64,000 nucleotides of DNA, taken from positions 161,001 to 225,000 of the forward strand of contig CAJQUW010015601.1 of the NCBI GenBank assembly GCA_907163375.1, read 5' to 3'. This stretch comes from Prostheceraeus crozeri. Its lineage: Eukaryota > Platyhelminthes > Polycladida > Euryleptidae. This document shows positions 1 to 9,628 of the stretch, one piece after another. The translations under genes were made by a program, and so were the position numbers. A model generated the notes under the pieces. It saw only the letters and a list, made by a program, of their open reading frames with translations. It made no database searches and had not been told where the DNA came from. Within the stretch, counting starts at the first letter, position 1; every line of letters begins with the position of its first letter.

Positions 1-1
1 T

Positions 2-2842
2 CAAAATACTTTTCCTAAAGATGATTATTTAGAATATAATAAATGGTATTTTAAAAATAAAGTACCCTTTACTATTTATTGTGATTTTGAAGCATATAAT
101 GTTAATATGACACAAAATCGAACGGAAAGTTCCAGGGCTTCACCCGATTCTGAAAATTATAATTCTGAAAATTATAATTCTGAAAATTATAATTCTAAAA
201 ATTATAATTCTGAAAATTATAATTCTGAAAATTATAATTCTGAAAAAAGTGCGCCTGAAAGAAGTGCGCCTGGAAAAAGTTCAACTGAACAAAGTAAAGA
301 AAAATATTTATTTGAACAAAAACCATTATGTTGGGGAATGTACATTCATTCAAATTATCCTGAATTATTTAAATCAGAATATTTACAATACTATGGTGAA
401 GACAGTTCAGAAATGTTTACAAAGAAAGTAGAAGAATTACAAGGACGTTTTTCACAATTGCTTGAAACAAATAAACCAATGATACCATTAACGGATGAAG
501 AAAGAAAAGAATTTTATGATGAAATAAATTGTTATTACTGTGGAAAAGGTTTTACAAATAAATATAAAACTGGCAGAGGTAGATATATTGATAAAGTAAA
601 AGATCATGATCATCTAAATGGATTATATAGAGGTGCAGCACATAATTCTTGTAATCTTAATGCTAATAAATTTAAATATAACTTTGTTCCTTTATATTTC
701 TATAATGGTTCTAAATATGATTTCCATCTAGTAATGAAAGATTTATTTTCATCTGAAAAATTACAACAACAAAAAATAAATGTACTATGTAAACAAGAAG
801 AAGAATATTTTTCAATGCAATTAGGTTGTATTAGAATTTTAGATGCATTTAGATTTTTTACTCCTTATTCATTAGATGTTATGGGAAAAACTTTGAAACC
901 TGAACAATGTAAAATATTAAATAAATATAATTTAAAACCTTTAAAAGGAATATTTCCGTATGAGTATATAGCCTGCGGCTCACAGTCGAAGACTGATATA
1001 ACTGGAGATAAAACCTGCGGTTCACAGTCGAAGACTGATTTTAATTCTGTGAATAAAATTATGGAAGAAAAACAACTTCCTCCAATAAATAAATTTAAAT
1101 CAACATTAAAACAATCACAATTATCTGACGAAGACTATGCAGAAGCTGAAAAGAATTGGAGAGAGTTAAATTGTAAAACAATGTATGATTATACAATGAA
1201 ATATCTACAGATAGATGTATTAATACTAGCTGATCTTTTTGAAAACTTTCGTGATATGTGTTTAGAATATTACGGAATAGATCCATGTTATTGTTATTCT
1301 ACACCAGGTTTAACATGGCTAGCAGGATTAAAACATACAAATGTTCAAGCCGATGGCTCTAGGACAAAGTCCGTTAAACTTAAACATTATAAAGAAAATA
1401 CATATGATAAATTATTATTTTTTGAATCTGGAATTAGAGGTGGAGTTTCATCAGTTTTAGGTAATAGATATGTTAAATGTTATAATAAGAAAGTAAATCC
1501 ACAAGAATATGGAATAATGAAACCTTTATCTCCAGAAGAAAAAGAAAAAATATTAGAAATTTTTCGAACGAAACGAGAAGGAGTAGAACGTGAAAATGCA
1601 ATTGATGAATTCATGAGAGAAAACTATTTATTATATTATGATTTTAATAGCTTATATTCTTCTTGCATGATACAAGAATTACCAACAGGTGAAATGACAT
1701 GGTGTAATAATCTTGTTTATCAAAGAACATATGATGGTGAAAATAATTTTGGTTATGTATATGAAGTTGATTTAGTATATCCTGATTATATAAAAGACGC
1801 AACAAAATATTATCCTTTCTGCCCAGAAAACAAAATTCCCAATATAGAAGATTTTTCAGATTATCAAAAATCTATAATTCCGAAAAAATACAGACCAACA
1901 AAAAAACTTATGTTAACACAAAGCAATAAAGGAAAGTATGTTGTTGAAGGAAGAATGCTAGATTGGTATTTAAATCATGGCATGATTCTCACCAAAATAC
2001 ATCGAAAACTAGAGTATAGAAAATCTAAATGGTTAAAAAATTATATAGAGTTCAATATTGAAAAACGTAAAATAGCTAAAAGAAATAAAGATGATTTTGG
2101 AAACGTTTTCTTCAAATTAATGAATAATGCATTTTATGGTAAGACTTTAGAAAATGTACGTAATAGACAAAATATTGAAATAGTTTATGATAGAGATAGA
2201 TTTCAAAATTTAACAAGGAAACCTACATATAAAAGAACTACTAGATTCAGTGATGAACTTTGTGCTGTTCATCTAAGAAGAAGCATTGTAAAACATGATA
2301 AGTTTAATTTCATTGGTTTCACTATATTAGAATTAGCTAAACTATTTATGTATAGTTTTATATATGATTATTTAGCACCTGCTTATGGCAAAAACTATAA
2401 ATTACACTTTACAGATACCGATTCTATTTTCTTAGAATTAACAGTACCATATGGTTCTTCACTTGATAAAGAAATTAATAAAATAAAAGATATTATTCAT
2501 CCTTCTGATTTATGTAAAGTAAAAGATGAATTAGAAGGAAATGAAGATTTCATAACAGAAGCTATATTTTTAAAATCTAAATGTTACTGTTATGATACAA
2601 CTAATAATATTAAAACACATAAAACATTAAAAGGAATTTCAAAGGCATCAGTGGCTAATCAAATAACATTTCAAGATTATAAAAATGCATTATTTAATAA
2701 TGAAATAAAAACAGCATATAATTATAGACTTAATTCAAAGAAACATAAAATGTATTTAAAAGAAGAACATAAATTAGCATTAGATCCATTTGATGATAAA
2801 AGAAAAATTTTACCTGATGGAATAACTACTTTACCTTTTTAA
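2..2842 (+). CDS. Protein-primed family B DNA polymerase (5' end outside window)
   Basis: The reading frame is open from base 2, and the exonuclease I motif (IYCDFEAYN) lies upstream of the first ATG at 107, so the gene starts left of the window. Downstream come a Cys/His insertion with the DHDHLNG motif (residues about 145-185 from the ATG), exonuclease II with YNGSKYD, exonuclease III around YLQIDVLILADLF, polymerase motif A (YYDFNSLYSS), motif B (KLMNNAFYGKTLENVRNR) and motif C with the catalytic FTDTDSIF. All catalytic residues seem intact and there is no internal stop. It would replicate the linear element genome from a terminal protein primer. Odd features are seven 15-bp repeats coding a NYNSE-type linker at 152-242, and several GC-rich short hairpins inserted in frame (983-995, 1025-1037, 1362-1372). 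Confidence 0.93.
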   Translation, partial: QNTFPKDDYLEYNKWYFKNKVPFTIYCDFEAYNVNMTQNRTESSRASPDSENYNSENYNSENYNSKNYNSENYNSENYNSEKSAPERSAPGKSSTEQSKEKYLFEQKPLCWGMYIHSNYPELFKSEYLQYYGEDSSEMFTKKVEELQGRFSQLLETNKPMIPLTDEERKEFYDEINCYYCGKGFTNKYKTGRGRYIDKVKDHDHLNGLYRGAAHNSCNLNANKFKYNFVPLYFYNGSKYDFHLVMKDLFSSEKLQQQKINVLCKQEEEYFSMQLGCIRILDAFRFFTPYSLDVMGKTLKPEQCKILNKYNLKPLKGIFPYEYIACGSQSKTDITGDKTCGSQSKTDFNSVNKIMEEKQLPPINKFKSTLKQSQLSDEDYAEAEKNWRELNCKTMYDYTMKYLQIDVLILADLFENFRDMCLEYYGIDPCYCYSTPGLTWLAGLKHTNVQADGSRTKSVKLKHYKENTYDKLLFFESGIRGGVSSVLGNRYVKCYNKKVNPQEYGIMKPLSPEEKEKILEIFRTKREGVERENAIDEFMRENYLLYYDFNSLYSSCMIQELPTGEMTWCNNLVYQRTYDGENNFGYVYEVDLVYPDYIKDATKYYPFCPENKIPNIEDFSDYQKSIIPKKYRPTKKLMLTQSNKGKYVVEGRMLDWYLNHGMILTKIHRKLEYRKSKWLKNYIEFNIEKRKIAKRNKDDFGNVFFKLMNNAFYGKTLENVRNRQNIEIVYDRDRFQNLTRKPTYKRTTRFSDELCAVHLRRSIVKHDKFNFIGFTILELAKLFMYSFIYDYLAPAYGKNYKLHFTDTDSIFLELTVPYGSSLDKEINKIKDIIHPSDLCKVKDELEGNEDFITEAIFLKSKCYCYDTTNNIKTHKTLKGISKASVANQITFQDYKNALFNNEIKTAYNYRLNSKKHKMYLKEEHKLALDPFDDKRKILPDGITTLPF
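152..242 (+). repeat. 15-bp tandem repeat inside polymerase gene
   Basis: About six copies of the unit gaaaattataattct follow each other in frame and encode a repeated ENYNS linker between the exonuclease I motif and the rest of the exonuclease domain. Being a multiple of three, the array can change copy number without breaking the gene. Confidence 0.9.
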
Positions 2843-2965
2843 TTTTCTAATTTCTATTTTCTAAATATAACAATATAAAAATATAAAAATATAAAATATT
2901 ATAAAATATTATAAAATAATATAATAATATAACATAAAATAATAATATAAAATTATCATATAAAA
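2843..2965. other. Short AT-only intergenic spacer
   Basis: The spacer between polymerase and the next gene is almost pure A/T with imperfect ataaaat repeats and no recognisable promoter consensus. It may serve as polyadenylation and promoter region, but nothing specific can be shown. Confidence 0.5.
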
Positions 2966-3781
2966 ATGGATAAAGTTAGAGCTGATAATTTTAAAAGAAT
3001 AAAACAATTAGACGAATTAATAAAACAAAGAAATATTATGAAAGAAAATCATCTTCAACATAGAATGACAAAAGCTGGTATTCAATCTGATATGTTTGAT
3101 AAATTAAAATTAACTGAAGAAGTAAAAACTGATTATGAAAAAACTGTCGAACCATTTAAAACTCTTGAAAAGGAACTTAATGAAAAACGTGTTGATATAG
3201 CGGATCCTGTACTTAAAACACTATTAGATGACTATGGTTTATTAGAGGCAAACATAGATAAAAAATTACCAAAATCTATGTTATTCGAACATTCTACTTT
3301 CTTTTTAGATAAAAAATTATTTGCAAGATTTTATCTTGGTGGTAAAGAAATATTTCCACAACCTTTACGAGGATTAATTTTTACTCCAGATAAAAAACCT
3401 ATTAGTTTAGATAGAAATTTTGTTGATCTTTTAAGAGGAGCAGATTTAAAAAATTATGCTGTAGAAGATCTAATAAAATATAAAACTATATTAGATAGAG
3501 TAGGTGTAGTAAAATCTCTAAGACGTTATAAACAATTAGAAAATTTATTATCAACGGGAGTTAAAGTAGGGAAAGGTTTATCTGAAAAACAGAAAACAGA
3601 AACAACTGTATTTTTACCAGATGATCCACAAGAATTACTAAATAGATTAAATATTTTAATATCGGCAATAAAAGAAGGACATAATTCTAGTTTTAATGAA
3701 ATTCATGCTATATTGAAAAGACTGTTAGAAAAGAAGATTCTAAATGAAGAGGATTATAAAAGTATAACCGGTCATCTCTGA
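2966..3781 (+). CDS. Conserved Polinton late protein, 271 aa (function unknown)
   Basis: The protein starts MDKVRADNFKRI and is lysine-rich with a coiled-coil-like N-terminal third (residues 1-80). A middle block around RGLIFTPDKKPISLDRNF (about 132-149) and FVDLLRGADLKNY resembles the block RGEIITDENKVIDASRYEDL in the 230-aa protein at 27915-28607, which lies next to the ATPase of element 2. This suggests the two are distant homologues in the same conserved late-gene slot. No catalytic motif is visible. The extreme C-terminus (ITGHL and the stop) is supplied by the first copy of a 36-bp GC-rich repeat at 3767, so the ancestral C-terminus may have been different. The homology is my reading of a short motif and is moderate at best. 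Confidence 0.6.
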   Translation: MDKVRADNFKRIKQLDELIKQRNIMKENHLQHRMTKAGIQSDMFDKLKLTEEVKTDYEKTVEPFKTLEKELNEKRVDIADPVLKTLLDDYGLLEANIDKKLPKSMLFEHSTFFLDKKLFARFYLGGKEIFPQPLRGLIFTPDKKPISLDRNFVDLLRGADLKNYAVEDLIKYKTILDRVGVVKSLRRYKQLENLLSTGVKVGKGLSEKQKTETTVFLPDDPQELLNRLNILISAIKEGHNSSFNEIHAILKRLLEKKILNEEDYKSITGHL

Positions 3782-3839
3782 TGTCCTCCAGGGCTTCGCC
3801 CGAACCGGTCATCTCTGATGTCCTCCAGGGCTTCGCCCG
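3767..3839. repeat. Two direct copies of a 36-bp GC-rich hairpin sequence
   Basis: Copies lie at 3767-3802 and 3804-3839. Each contains a GGGC-TTC-GCCC mini-hairpin in otherwise very AT-rich DNA. The first copy forms the end and stop codon of the upstream gene. Confidence 0.9.
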
Positions 3840-3906
3840 TAGCTGAAATATGTTGTTGTTTTTAATTTTTTATAAAAAAATATTTATTTAAAATTTTAAC
3901 TAAAAA
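3840..3906. other. AT-rich spacer upstream of capsid accessory gene
   Basis: A short T- and A-rich spacer of 67 bp precedes the ATG at 3907. No promoter element can be named. Confidence 0.4.
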
Positions 3907-4695
3907 ATGTGTTCAGCAGATTTAGACAAAATTAATAATCATTTAGAAAATCTAACAGAGATTTTGGGTTCATCAAAATTTAGTACGACGTTAAAAATTA
4001 TAACAACTACTTCATCACACACTTGTAATTTAGAACCCATTCTACATTTGGAACAAAATAAAAATTATCAAATTGCATTGACTAGTTTCTCTACATTTAA
4101 CACTATTCAAAACGTTATCAAAGATGTGAATGATCAATTTAGATATTCTACTGATAAAGGCAAAACATGGAAAATATTAACTTTTCTTCCTGGTTCTTAC
4201 GAAGTTGAATCAATATCAAATGAAATTAAGAGACATTTAGGTATACCATTTAAAGATAAGAAACAATTACATTTTGCAGTTGAACCGGCAGTTAATAAAT
4301 TTTCTCTTACTTTAGACGAAAATCATCAAGTTGATTTTAATCATGATAGATCATTGTCAAAGCTATTAGGATTTAATAAACAAACCTATAGTCAAGGTTA
4401 TCATTTAGGTGAGAAGATTCCAAAAATAACTGAAATAAATTCAATTGTTGTACATTGTGACATTATTGAAGGAGGATATATAAATGGTAAATTGTCAAAT
4501 TTAATATTCAGTTTTCCAGCTTTTACTGTACCCATTGGTTATAGATTAAATGTATTTCCACAAACATTAATATATTTCCCTATTACAAGAAAAACTATTA
4601 ACAACATTAACATTAGAATCACTGATGAGAAAGGACAAGAAATAAATTTTGGAGGTGAAGAGATTATGATAGATCTTTTGGTTCGGGAGGTATAA
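3907..4695 (+). CDS. Capsid accessory protein of the jelly-roll-like Polinton family, 262 aa
   Basis: The sequence has the family pattern of an N-terminal ILHLEQNKNYQIALTSF block (residues about 45-62), a central FSLTLDENHQVDF then LSKLLGFN (about 135-160), and a C-terminal strand-rich part with GYRLNVFPQTLIYFP and IRITDEKGQEINFGGE. The same order of blocks occurs in the longer element 2 genes at 33421-36730 and 36770-38292, so I group them in one structural family, probably minor capsid, penton or fibre-like. The exact virion role is inference. It lies between the late protein and the ATPase in the same direction. A GC-rich hairpin (GGGAG...CTCCC at 4685-4701) overlaps the last codons, so its C-terminus too has been altered by such an insertion. 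Confidence 0.65.
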   Translation: MCSADLDKINNHLENLTEILGSSKFSTTLKIITTTSSHTCNLEPILHLEQNKNYQIALTSFSTFNTIQNVIKDVNDQFRYSTDKGKTWKILTFLPGSYEVESISNEIKRHLGIPFKDKKQLHFAVEPAVNKFSLTLDENHQVDFNHDRSLSKLLGFNKQTYSQGYHLGEKIPKITEINSIVVHCDIIEGGYINGKLSNLIFSFPAFTVPIGYRLNVFPQTLIYFPITRKTINNINIRITDEKGQEINFGGEEIMIDLLVREV

Positions 4696-4701
4696 ACTCC
4701 C

Positions 4702-4877
4702 GTTCGAGAGGTATAAACTTTTACGCTACAATAGAGAAGTTTAATTTTTTTTATCATTTTCATTATTAATCTTATTAATCTTATTAATCTTATTATTAGA
4801 AACAAAAAATAAAAAAAAATAAACTTAAATTAAAATTTTATTTTTATTTTTTTGTTTCTAAAAACACTAATTCAATA
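4702..4877. other. AT-rich spacer with inverted T/A runs
   Basis: The region contains short ttattaatc repeats (4768-4797) and A/T runs just upstream of the ATPase start. No gene is supported. An antisense frame here is a low-complexity shadow. Confidence 0.4.
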
Positions 4878-5666
4878 ATGGATGAATTTATTACTTTAAA
4901 AATGAATGAAATGTCTTTAAATAAAAAAAAACTTAAATTTAATCATCATCCAAATTTATCTAATAAAGTTTTAGCAGTTATTTGCGGAAGATCAGGATGT
5001 GGAAAAACATATCTATTATTTAAAATTTTAACGACTCCAAATTTTTTGGATTATAACAATCTTATAATTTATACAACAACGGCAGAACAACCCGTCTATC
5101 AATTTTTAAAATATGGATTTGAAAATAATCTTACAAAAACAGCAATTGCTTCTCTATTCGAAGAATATGAAAAATCTGAATATGAAGAAGAAATAAATTT
5201 GTGGTGTGAAGAAGCAGCAAAAAATAAACAATTAGTTGAATCCAATAAAAATAAACATATAAAAATACAATTAATAGATGATAGTGGTAATATGCAAGAT
5301 CCTAGTAAACTAGATAAAACAATGAAACATTGTGTAATTTTTGATGATTGTGTTAATGACAGAAATCAGTCAGTTCAAAGAAATTATTTCACAAGAGGTA
5401 GACATAATAACTGTAGTGTATTTTATTTAACACAAAGTATGTATTCATTAGATGGAAGTGTTATTAGAAAGAATGCAAATATATTTATACTATTTGAAAT
5501 AAATGCAAGAAACTTAAGTGATTTGTTAAGAGATTTATGTATAAGAGATAAAGATGAATTTAAACAATCGTGTAATAATGCTTGGTCAAAAGATTATGGA
5601 TTTATCACAATTAATATTGATAAAAAAATTCATGAAAGAGTTATCGAACAATTGTTTACCGAGTAA
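4878..5666 (+). CDS. FtsK/HerA-type genome-packaging ATPase (A32-like), 262 aa
   Basis: A canonical Walker A motif GRSGCGKT lies at residues about 37-44 after VLAVIC, and a Walker B CVIFDDCVND lies near residue 155. It is followed by a TRGRHNNCSVFYLTQ segment typical of the sensor/strand after Walker B in Polinton and large DNA virus packaging ATPases. The protein is expected to pump the linear genome into the procapsid. It has a usual length for the family and no disruption. It stands downstream of the capsid accessory gene and convergent with the membrane-protein gene at 5929-6687. It is only distantly similar to the element 2 ATPase. Confidence 0.9.
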   Translation: MDEFITLKMNEMSLNKKKLKFNHHPNLSNKVLAVICGRSGCGKTYLLFKILTTPNFLDYNNLIIYTTTAEQPVYQFLKYGFENNLTKTAIASLFEEYEKSEYEEEINLWCEEAAKNKQLVESNKNKHIKIQLIDDSGNMQDPSKLDKTMKHCVIFDDCVNDRNQSVQRNYFTRGRHNNCSVFYLTQSMYSLDGSVIRKNANIFILFEINARNLSDLLRDLCIRDKDEFKQSCNNAWSKDYGFITINIDKKIHERVIEQLFTE

Positions 5667-5928
5667 TAAAAATATACAAATATAATGTTTTAATATTTTA
5701 TTTTTTATTATCAGCTTTAATTTTGTCTATTTTTTTTAAATATAATATTTGAATTTTGTGGTAACATTGGTATACAGCAAAAACATTTTACTGAACAAAT
5801 TATTTTTTTATTGCTTTGTTGTTTGTAATCTTTTCGTTTAAAGTTTTCACGTTTAAAGTTTTCACGTTTAAAGTTTTCACGTTTAAAGTTTTCACGTTTA
5901 AAGTTTTCACGTTTAAAATTTTCCTGTT
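5667..5928. repeat. AT-rich convergent spacer with 15-bp tandem repeats
   Basis: From about 5835 to 5925 a 15-bp unit (cgtttaaagttttca) is repeated six times. It is followed by a second 15-bp series (aagttttgtttaata) from about 5934 that enters the minus-strand gene and encodes its repeated LLNKT tail. The stretch separates two convergent genes and may act as their common terminator region. Confidence 0.8.
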
Positions 5929-6687
5929 TTAAGTTTTGTTTAATAAAGTTTTGTTTAATAAAGTTTTGTCTAATAAAGTTTTGTCTAATAAAGTTTTTAG
6001 CTCTTCTAAAAAAATTTTTTCATTTTCTTCATTAAAAATTTTATCATCAATAAAAGTTTTACCATCACTAGAAATTTTACCATCCTTTTTATTTTTATCA
6101 TTAACTTTTTCTGTCTGTGATTGAAATGATATTTGATTTACTTCATTAGCTATTTGATCAAATTTTTCAATCTCATCTAACGTAATAACATTATCATCAC
6201 ATACTCTTTGAAAGTAGTAGTGTAGTTTATCATAGACTTCTTTAATATGTAAATGCTTAGTTTTTAATGATTTTCGTTTCTTTGATATTAAAGATTTATC
6301 TAACATTGTAACAAGTGAAGTTGCAAAAACACCCGTACCTGTTAAAGCTGTAGCAACTACTGGAATTACTAAAACACCTGAAGATATAACAATTGTTAAA
6401 GCACCTAAACTTATTGTTAAGAATATGCCAATTCCTTGTGTTACATTCTTAACTTTACTCCATCTCTTTCTTAATTTTTTATAATGCTCTAATCTTAATA
6501 ATAATTGGGATTCCTTATCTTTCATATAACGTACTCTATCTTTGTGTTTTTCAATATTTAATTCACTTATTTTTAATTGAGATAACGAAGGATATATTCT
6601 TGCGGTTCCTTCCATTTTTGTTTCATCCATTTCTGAAGTTCCTTCCACTTTTGTTTCTTCCATTTTTAAAGAAATATTTTTAGTCAC
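5929..6687 (-). CDS. Two-helix membrane protein with coiled coil, 252 aa (Polinton accessory)
   Basis: After an acidic N-terminus with two MEGT-type repeats, the protein has a charged helical segment (residues 40-80, LNIEKHKDRVRYMKDKESQL). Then comes a hydrophobic hairpin (about 85-130, GIGIFLTISLGALTIVISSG then VLVIPVVATALTGTGVF), a basic helix SKKRKSLKTKHLHIKEVYDK, and a variable tail. This architecture is typical of a membrane-associated protein found in arthropod and cnidarian Polintons. Its function there is not known to me. The C-terminus consists of LLDKT/LLNKT units encoded by 15-bp DNA repeats. It is the only minus-strand gene of this element in the window and lies next to the terminus. 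Confidence 0.65.
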   Translation of the reverse strand: MTKNISLKMEETKVEGTSEMDETKMEGTARIYPSLSQLKISELNIEKHKDRVRYMKDKESQLLLRLEHYKKLRKRWSKVKNVTQGIGIFLTISLGALTIVISSGVLVIPVVATALTGTGVFATSLVTMLDKSLISKKRKSLKTKHLHIKEVYDKLHYYFQRVCDDNVITLDEIEKFDQIANEVNQISFQSQTEKVNDKNKKDGKISSDGKTFIDDKIFNEENEKIFLEELKTLLDKTLLDKTLLNKTLLNKT

Positions 6688-7240
6688 ATGATATATTTTA
6701 AAAACCTGAAAGATGGATAAAATTCATGAATTTGAAATTCTCAACTTTTATGATTTTTTCGGTGTCCGGGTTTTCGGTGTCCTAGAACGGTCATGATTTA
6801 AGCAATGAAAAATGTCATAATCACAAATTTGAGATTCTTAACTTTTATGATTTTCGGTGTCCTGGAACGGTCATGATTTTGGGGGTGAAAATCGAACCGA
6901 AGGTTCTAGGGCTTCGCGCTTCGCCCGATTGTAATTCTCAAATTTGAGATTTTGAAAAATTTGAAAAATTGGGTATTTTTAAAAACACCCAAATCGGAGC
7001 GAAGCTCCTCTGGCTTTAGCCGATTTATGAATTTAGGTCTTCATAACCTGAAAAAGGGTTCAAATTCATGAATTTATGTTGTTTTTAAAAATACCATTTT
7101 TTGAAAAAATGGTACTTTTTGAATAGACTAAATTCATGAATTTAGGTCTTAAAAACCTGAAAAAGGGACTAAATTCATAAATTTATGTCGTTTTTAAAAG
7201 TACTAATTTTTTGATTTTATGGTGTCCTGGAACGGTCTTT
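6688..7240. repeat. Subterminal repeat region of element 1
   Basis: No gene is seen. The sequence GGTGTCCTGGAACGGTC recurs at about 6776 (one mismatch), 6856 and 7221-7237, twice extended by ATGATTT. A block of about 70 bp beginning aattcatgaatttaggtc is duplicated (about 7025-7092 and 7132-7203). GC-rich hairpins occur at 6909-6925 and 6994-7022. These look like terminal cis elements of a linear viral genome. Confidence 0.75.
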
Positions 7241-9359
7241 TGCCCATTACTGACCGAGGTACCTTTTCTCGAAGAACATTGATTTTTCCATCAAACTTTT
7301 TGCACCAAACGAATCCTCTAGTGTGCTAGTTTATAAATCCGTAAAGAAAATTCAGTTTGGTGATGTTGCAAGTGAGCAATATTGATTTAAAAATATTTTT
7401 ATCCGTTTTTTCGACCAGAGTATTTGAATATTCCCAAAAATTTCATATGGATGCTGAAACCAGAAATTTTGTTAGGAATCGATGAAATTTCACAGCATAG
7501 GAGGGATCCATGCTCTTAACATCTATGCAAAAGAAATTTTTCATTTATATTAATTAACTCTCTCAAAATCTCCAAAAACCACGAGAATGTCCTCTGACCG
7601 AGACCCTAAAAAATCTCGGTCAGAGGACAACGTTAAAATTGAAGATCTCAGTCAGAATACAAGGTTCTCGGTGAAAGGACATTGTAATGTATGTAATTAC
7701 ATTTAGATCACTTCGTCTTACGCATTCAAGTATTCGCCCTAACTTTCCAGTCTCATGAACCCAAATGCAGAAGCTGAAGATTTTCGTTTTCGACATCAAT
7801 TTGTCCTCTGACCGAGACCTTAAAAATCTCGGTCAGAGGACAAGGCGGGTCACGGTCAAAGGACATTATATGCAATACATTACATTTTGGTCTTCACTTT
7901 ACGCATGCAAGCATTCATCTTAAGTTTCCAGTCTCATCAGCAACCCAAATGCAGAAACCGAAGAGTTTCCTGTTCGACATCTATCTGACCGAGATCAATT
8001 TGTCCTCTGACCGAGATGTAGAAGAAAATGGCATTTTAAAAGTGCTAGATTTCTATGAAAAGTTTTTATTTGGTGTGGTCGCCACTAAGATTTTCGTGTT
8101 CAGCGTAAAAAAATGAGTATATACGCAAATTTTCACGGAAATCTGAGACCCAAAGTTGTAAAGACAGAAATGTTGTGGAATAAATTGGATTTACCCGTAT
8201 GCAAACTTTTACATATCTCTTAGAAAATAAGGTGTCACAGTCAATTAAAGAAGAGGAGCAACATATCGCTTCGGTTTGTTGATACTTTTATCATTGCTTT
8301 GTTTTTTGGACATTCCTTATGAAGAAAATAGCATTTCTTGATGTCTTAATCACACGCAACACTTCGCTAAATTTTTCTATCTATCGCAAATCTACTTTGA
8401 ACATCCTTTACTGTTCGTAGATACAAGATTTCAGTAATCATGAGTAATCATGAGTTCCCTGGGCTTTCTGCATTTTCTCAACATGGCAAGCTTTTCATCA
8501 AGAAATTGCTAAAATCAAACGCATTTTAACAAAGAGCAATTATTCAATATTTTATGTTGAAAAATAGTTGAACTAAATTGTGAATACATATCTCAACAAC
8601 GAAAGGAATAGGCAAGATTATGAGAACAAAATTACATGCAGTAATATAAACTGCATTATATCATCAAATTGAGAAAAAACGTTTGATCAAATTGTGATTG
8701 TGCTGAGCCAAAGATTGAAATTGTCGAATTAACTAATTAAGAATACACATTACAAAACTATCAAACTGACCAATGCAATAAAAACAAAGGGCATGAGGGG
8801 ATAAGTGGAATTCTGATCATGATGTTGTATCAATGCACATGTCAAGAGACTTCCTGTATAGAGCTCAATATATGGGCTTTGCAACAAATGAGTTGAAATC
8901 AAGAGGGATTAGGCATCAATTATTGGGCAACCAACACGAACACAATGGATTCCCAAAAATAATTCAAGATCAACACAACCTCAAATCAAAGCGATAATGA
9001 TCGAATGGAGATTTTGACACGATTCCCAGACATAGATATTTTGCAGATCGCCGAGACCTCTCTAAACAGTGCTTTCAGATTTCAGACACTGATATCAGTG
9101 CTTTCAGATTTTGGCAAGAAAAATGCTTAATATGTTTTCACGTAATATTTTGAAGCGGCTGAATGGCAGCCATTCTGCAAATAAGGACAGTTTACCAACT
9201 GAACGAAAAGAGCGTTAACTTCAAAGTATAAAACATTGAAGTGATAAAATGATGTGAAAATTGTATGTTGATCATATGTTTATGTTATATTTGAAACGTT
9301 TTGATGTTATGACTCTTTGCAAATCCAATATGAGAAATACATACTACTCATATTCACAG
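7241..9359. other. Host intergenic or intron sequence with palindromes
   Basis: No convincing coding exon is visible. Long near-perfect palindromes built on gtcctctgaccgag lie at 7589-7628 and 7803-7841, with a half copy near 8002. The rest is unique-looking AT-rich DNA. The N-terminal TDO exon was searched for by eye (conserved glycine-rich YG motif) and not found here. Confidence 0.5.
7589..7841. repeat. Pair of 39-40 bp palindromes
   Basis: Both copies read gtcctctgaccgag, a short A/T spacer, then the reverse complement. Related half-sites occur at about 7248, 7988 and 8002. The arrangement fits a decayed foldback or MITE family in host DNA. Confidence 0.8.
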
Positions 9360-9628
9360 GCCTGCGAGGAGAAGTAGTACTGGCAGCGTTCGCTTCCGCT
9401 CATCTAGAATTCCGTGATCCAAATCAAATTATTCAGACAATTATTTATACTCGGCCGAGTTGGATCAAATGTCACAGCACATCTGCGTACCTAGCTCGAC
9501 TCGAGCGAGCCTGCCTTGACTCTTTTGGAGCAATTCCCGTGATTCGAAATTACGAATATGTGATTGGGCGAACCATTGGTGAACAATATGTTAATAATTG
9601 CATCATTCAACTTCAGAAACTCCATTAG
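9360..9628 (+). CDS. Possible 3'-terminal coding exon of an unknown host gene
   Basis: A pyrimidine-containing acceptor (tattcacag) precedes an open frame of about 89 codons with unusually even base composition for the surroundings, ending in TAG at 9626. The product contains RGEVVLAAFASAHLEF and YLARLERACLDSFG, which I do not recognise. It does not match the TDO N-terminus. It may be the last exon of an upstream gene or a chance frame. Confidence 0.3.

Larger units (their letters stand above)
1..7240 (+). mobile_element. Element 1: AT-rich Polinton/adintovirus-like element, right part only
   Basis: The left edge of the window lies inside the DNA polymerase gene, so the integrase, major capsid and protease expected for this class are not visible. 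What is present is polymerase B, a conserved late protein, a capsid accessory protein, a packaging ATPase and a two-helix membrane protein, a recognised Polinton/adintovirus gene set. The coding DNA is far richer in A and T than element 2 and uses mainly A/T-ending codons. Proteins are clearly different from those of element 2, so this is another lineage, not a copy. The right limit is placed after the last copy of a 17-bp subterminal repeat at 7221-7237. No terminal inverted repeat can be matched because the other end is outside the window. Confidence 0.8.

Noticed and set aside
4539..4805. Minus-strand 88-codon frame in element 1
   Set aside because: Antisense to a conserved gene and dominated by IRLIRL repeats from simple sequence.
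7589..7841. Repeats considered as a CRISPR-like array
   Set aside because: Only two palindromes with no regular spacers, in eukaryotic DNA.
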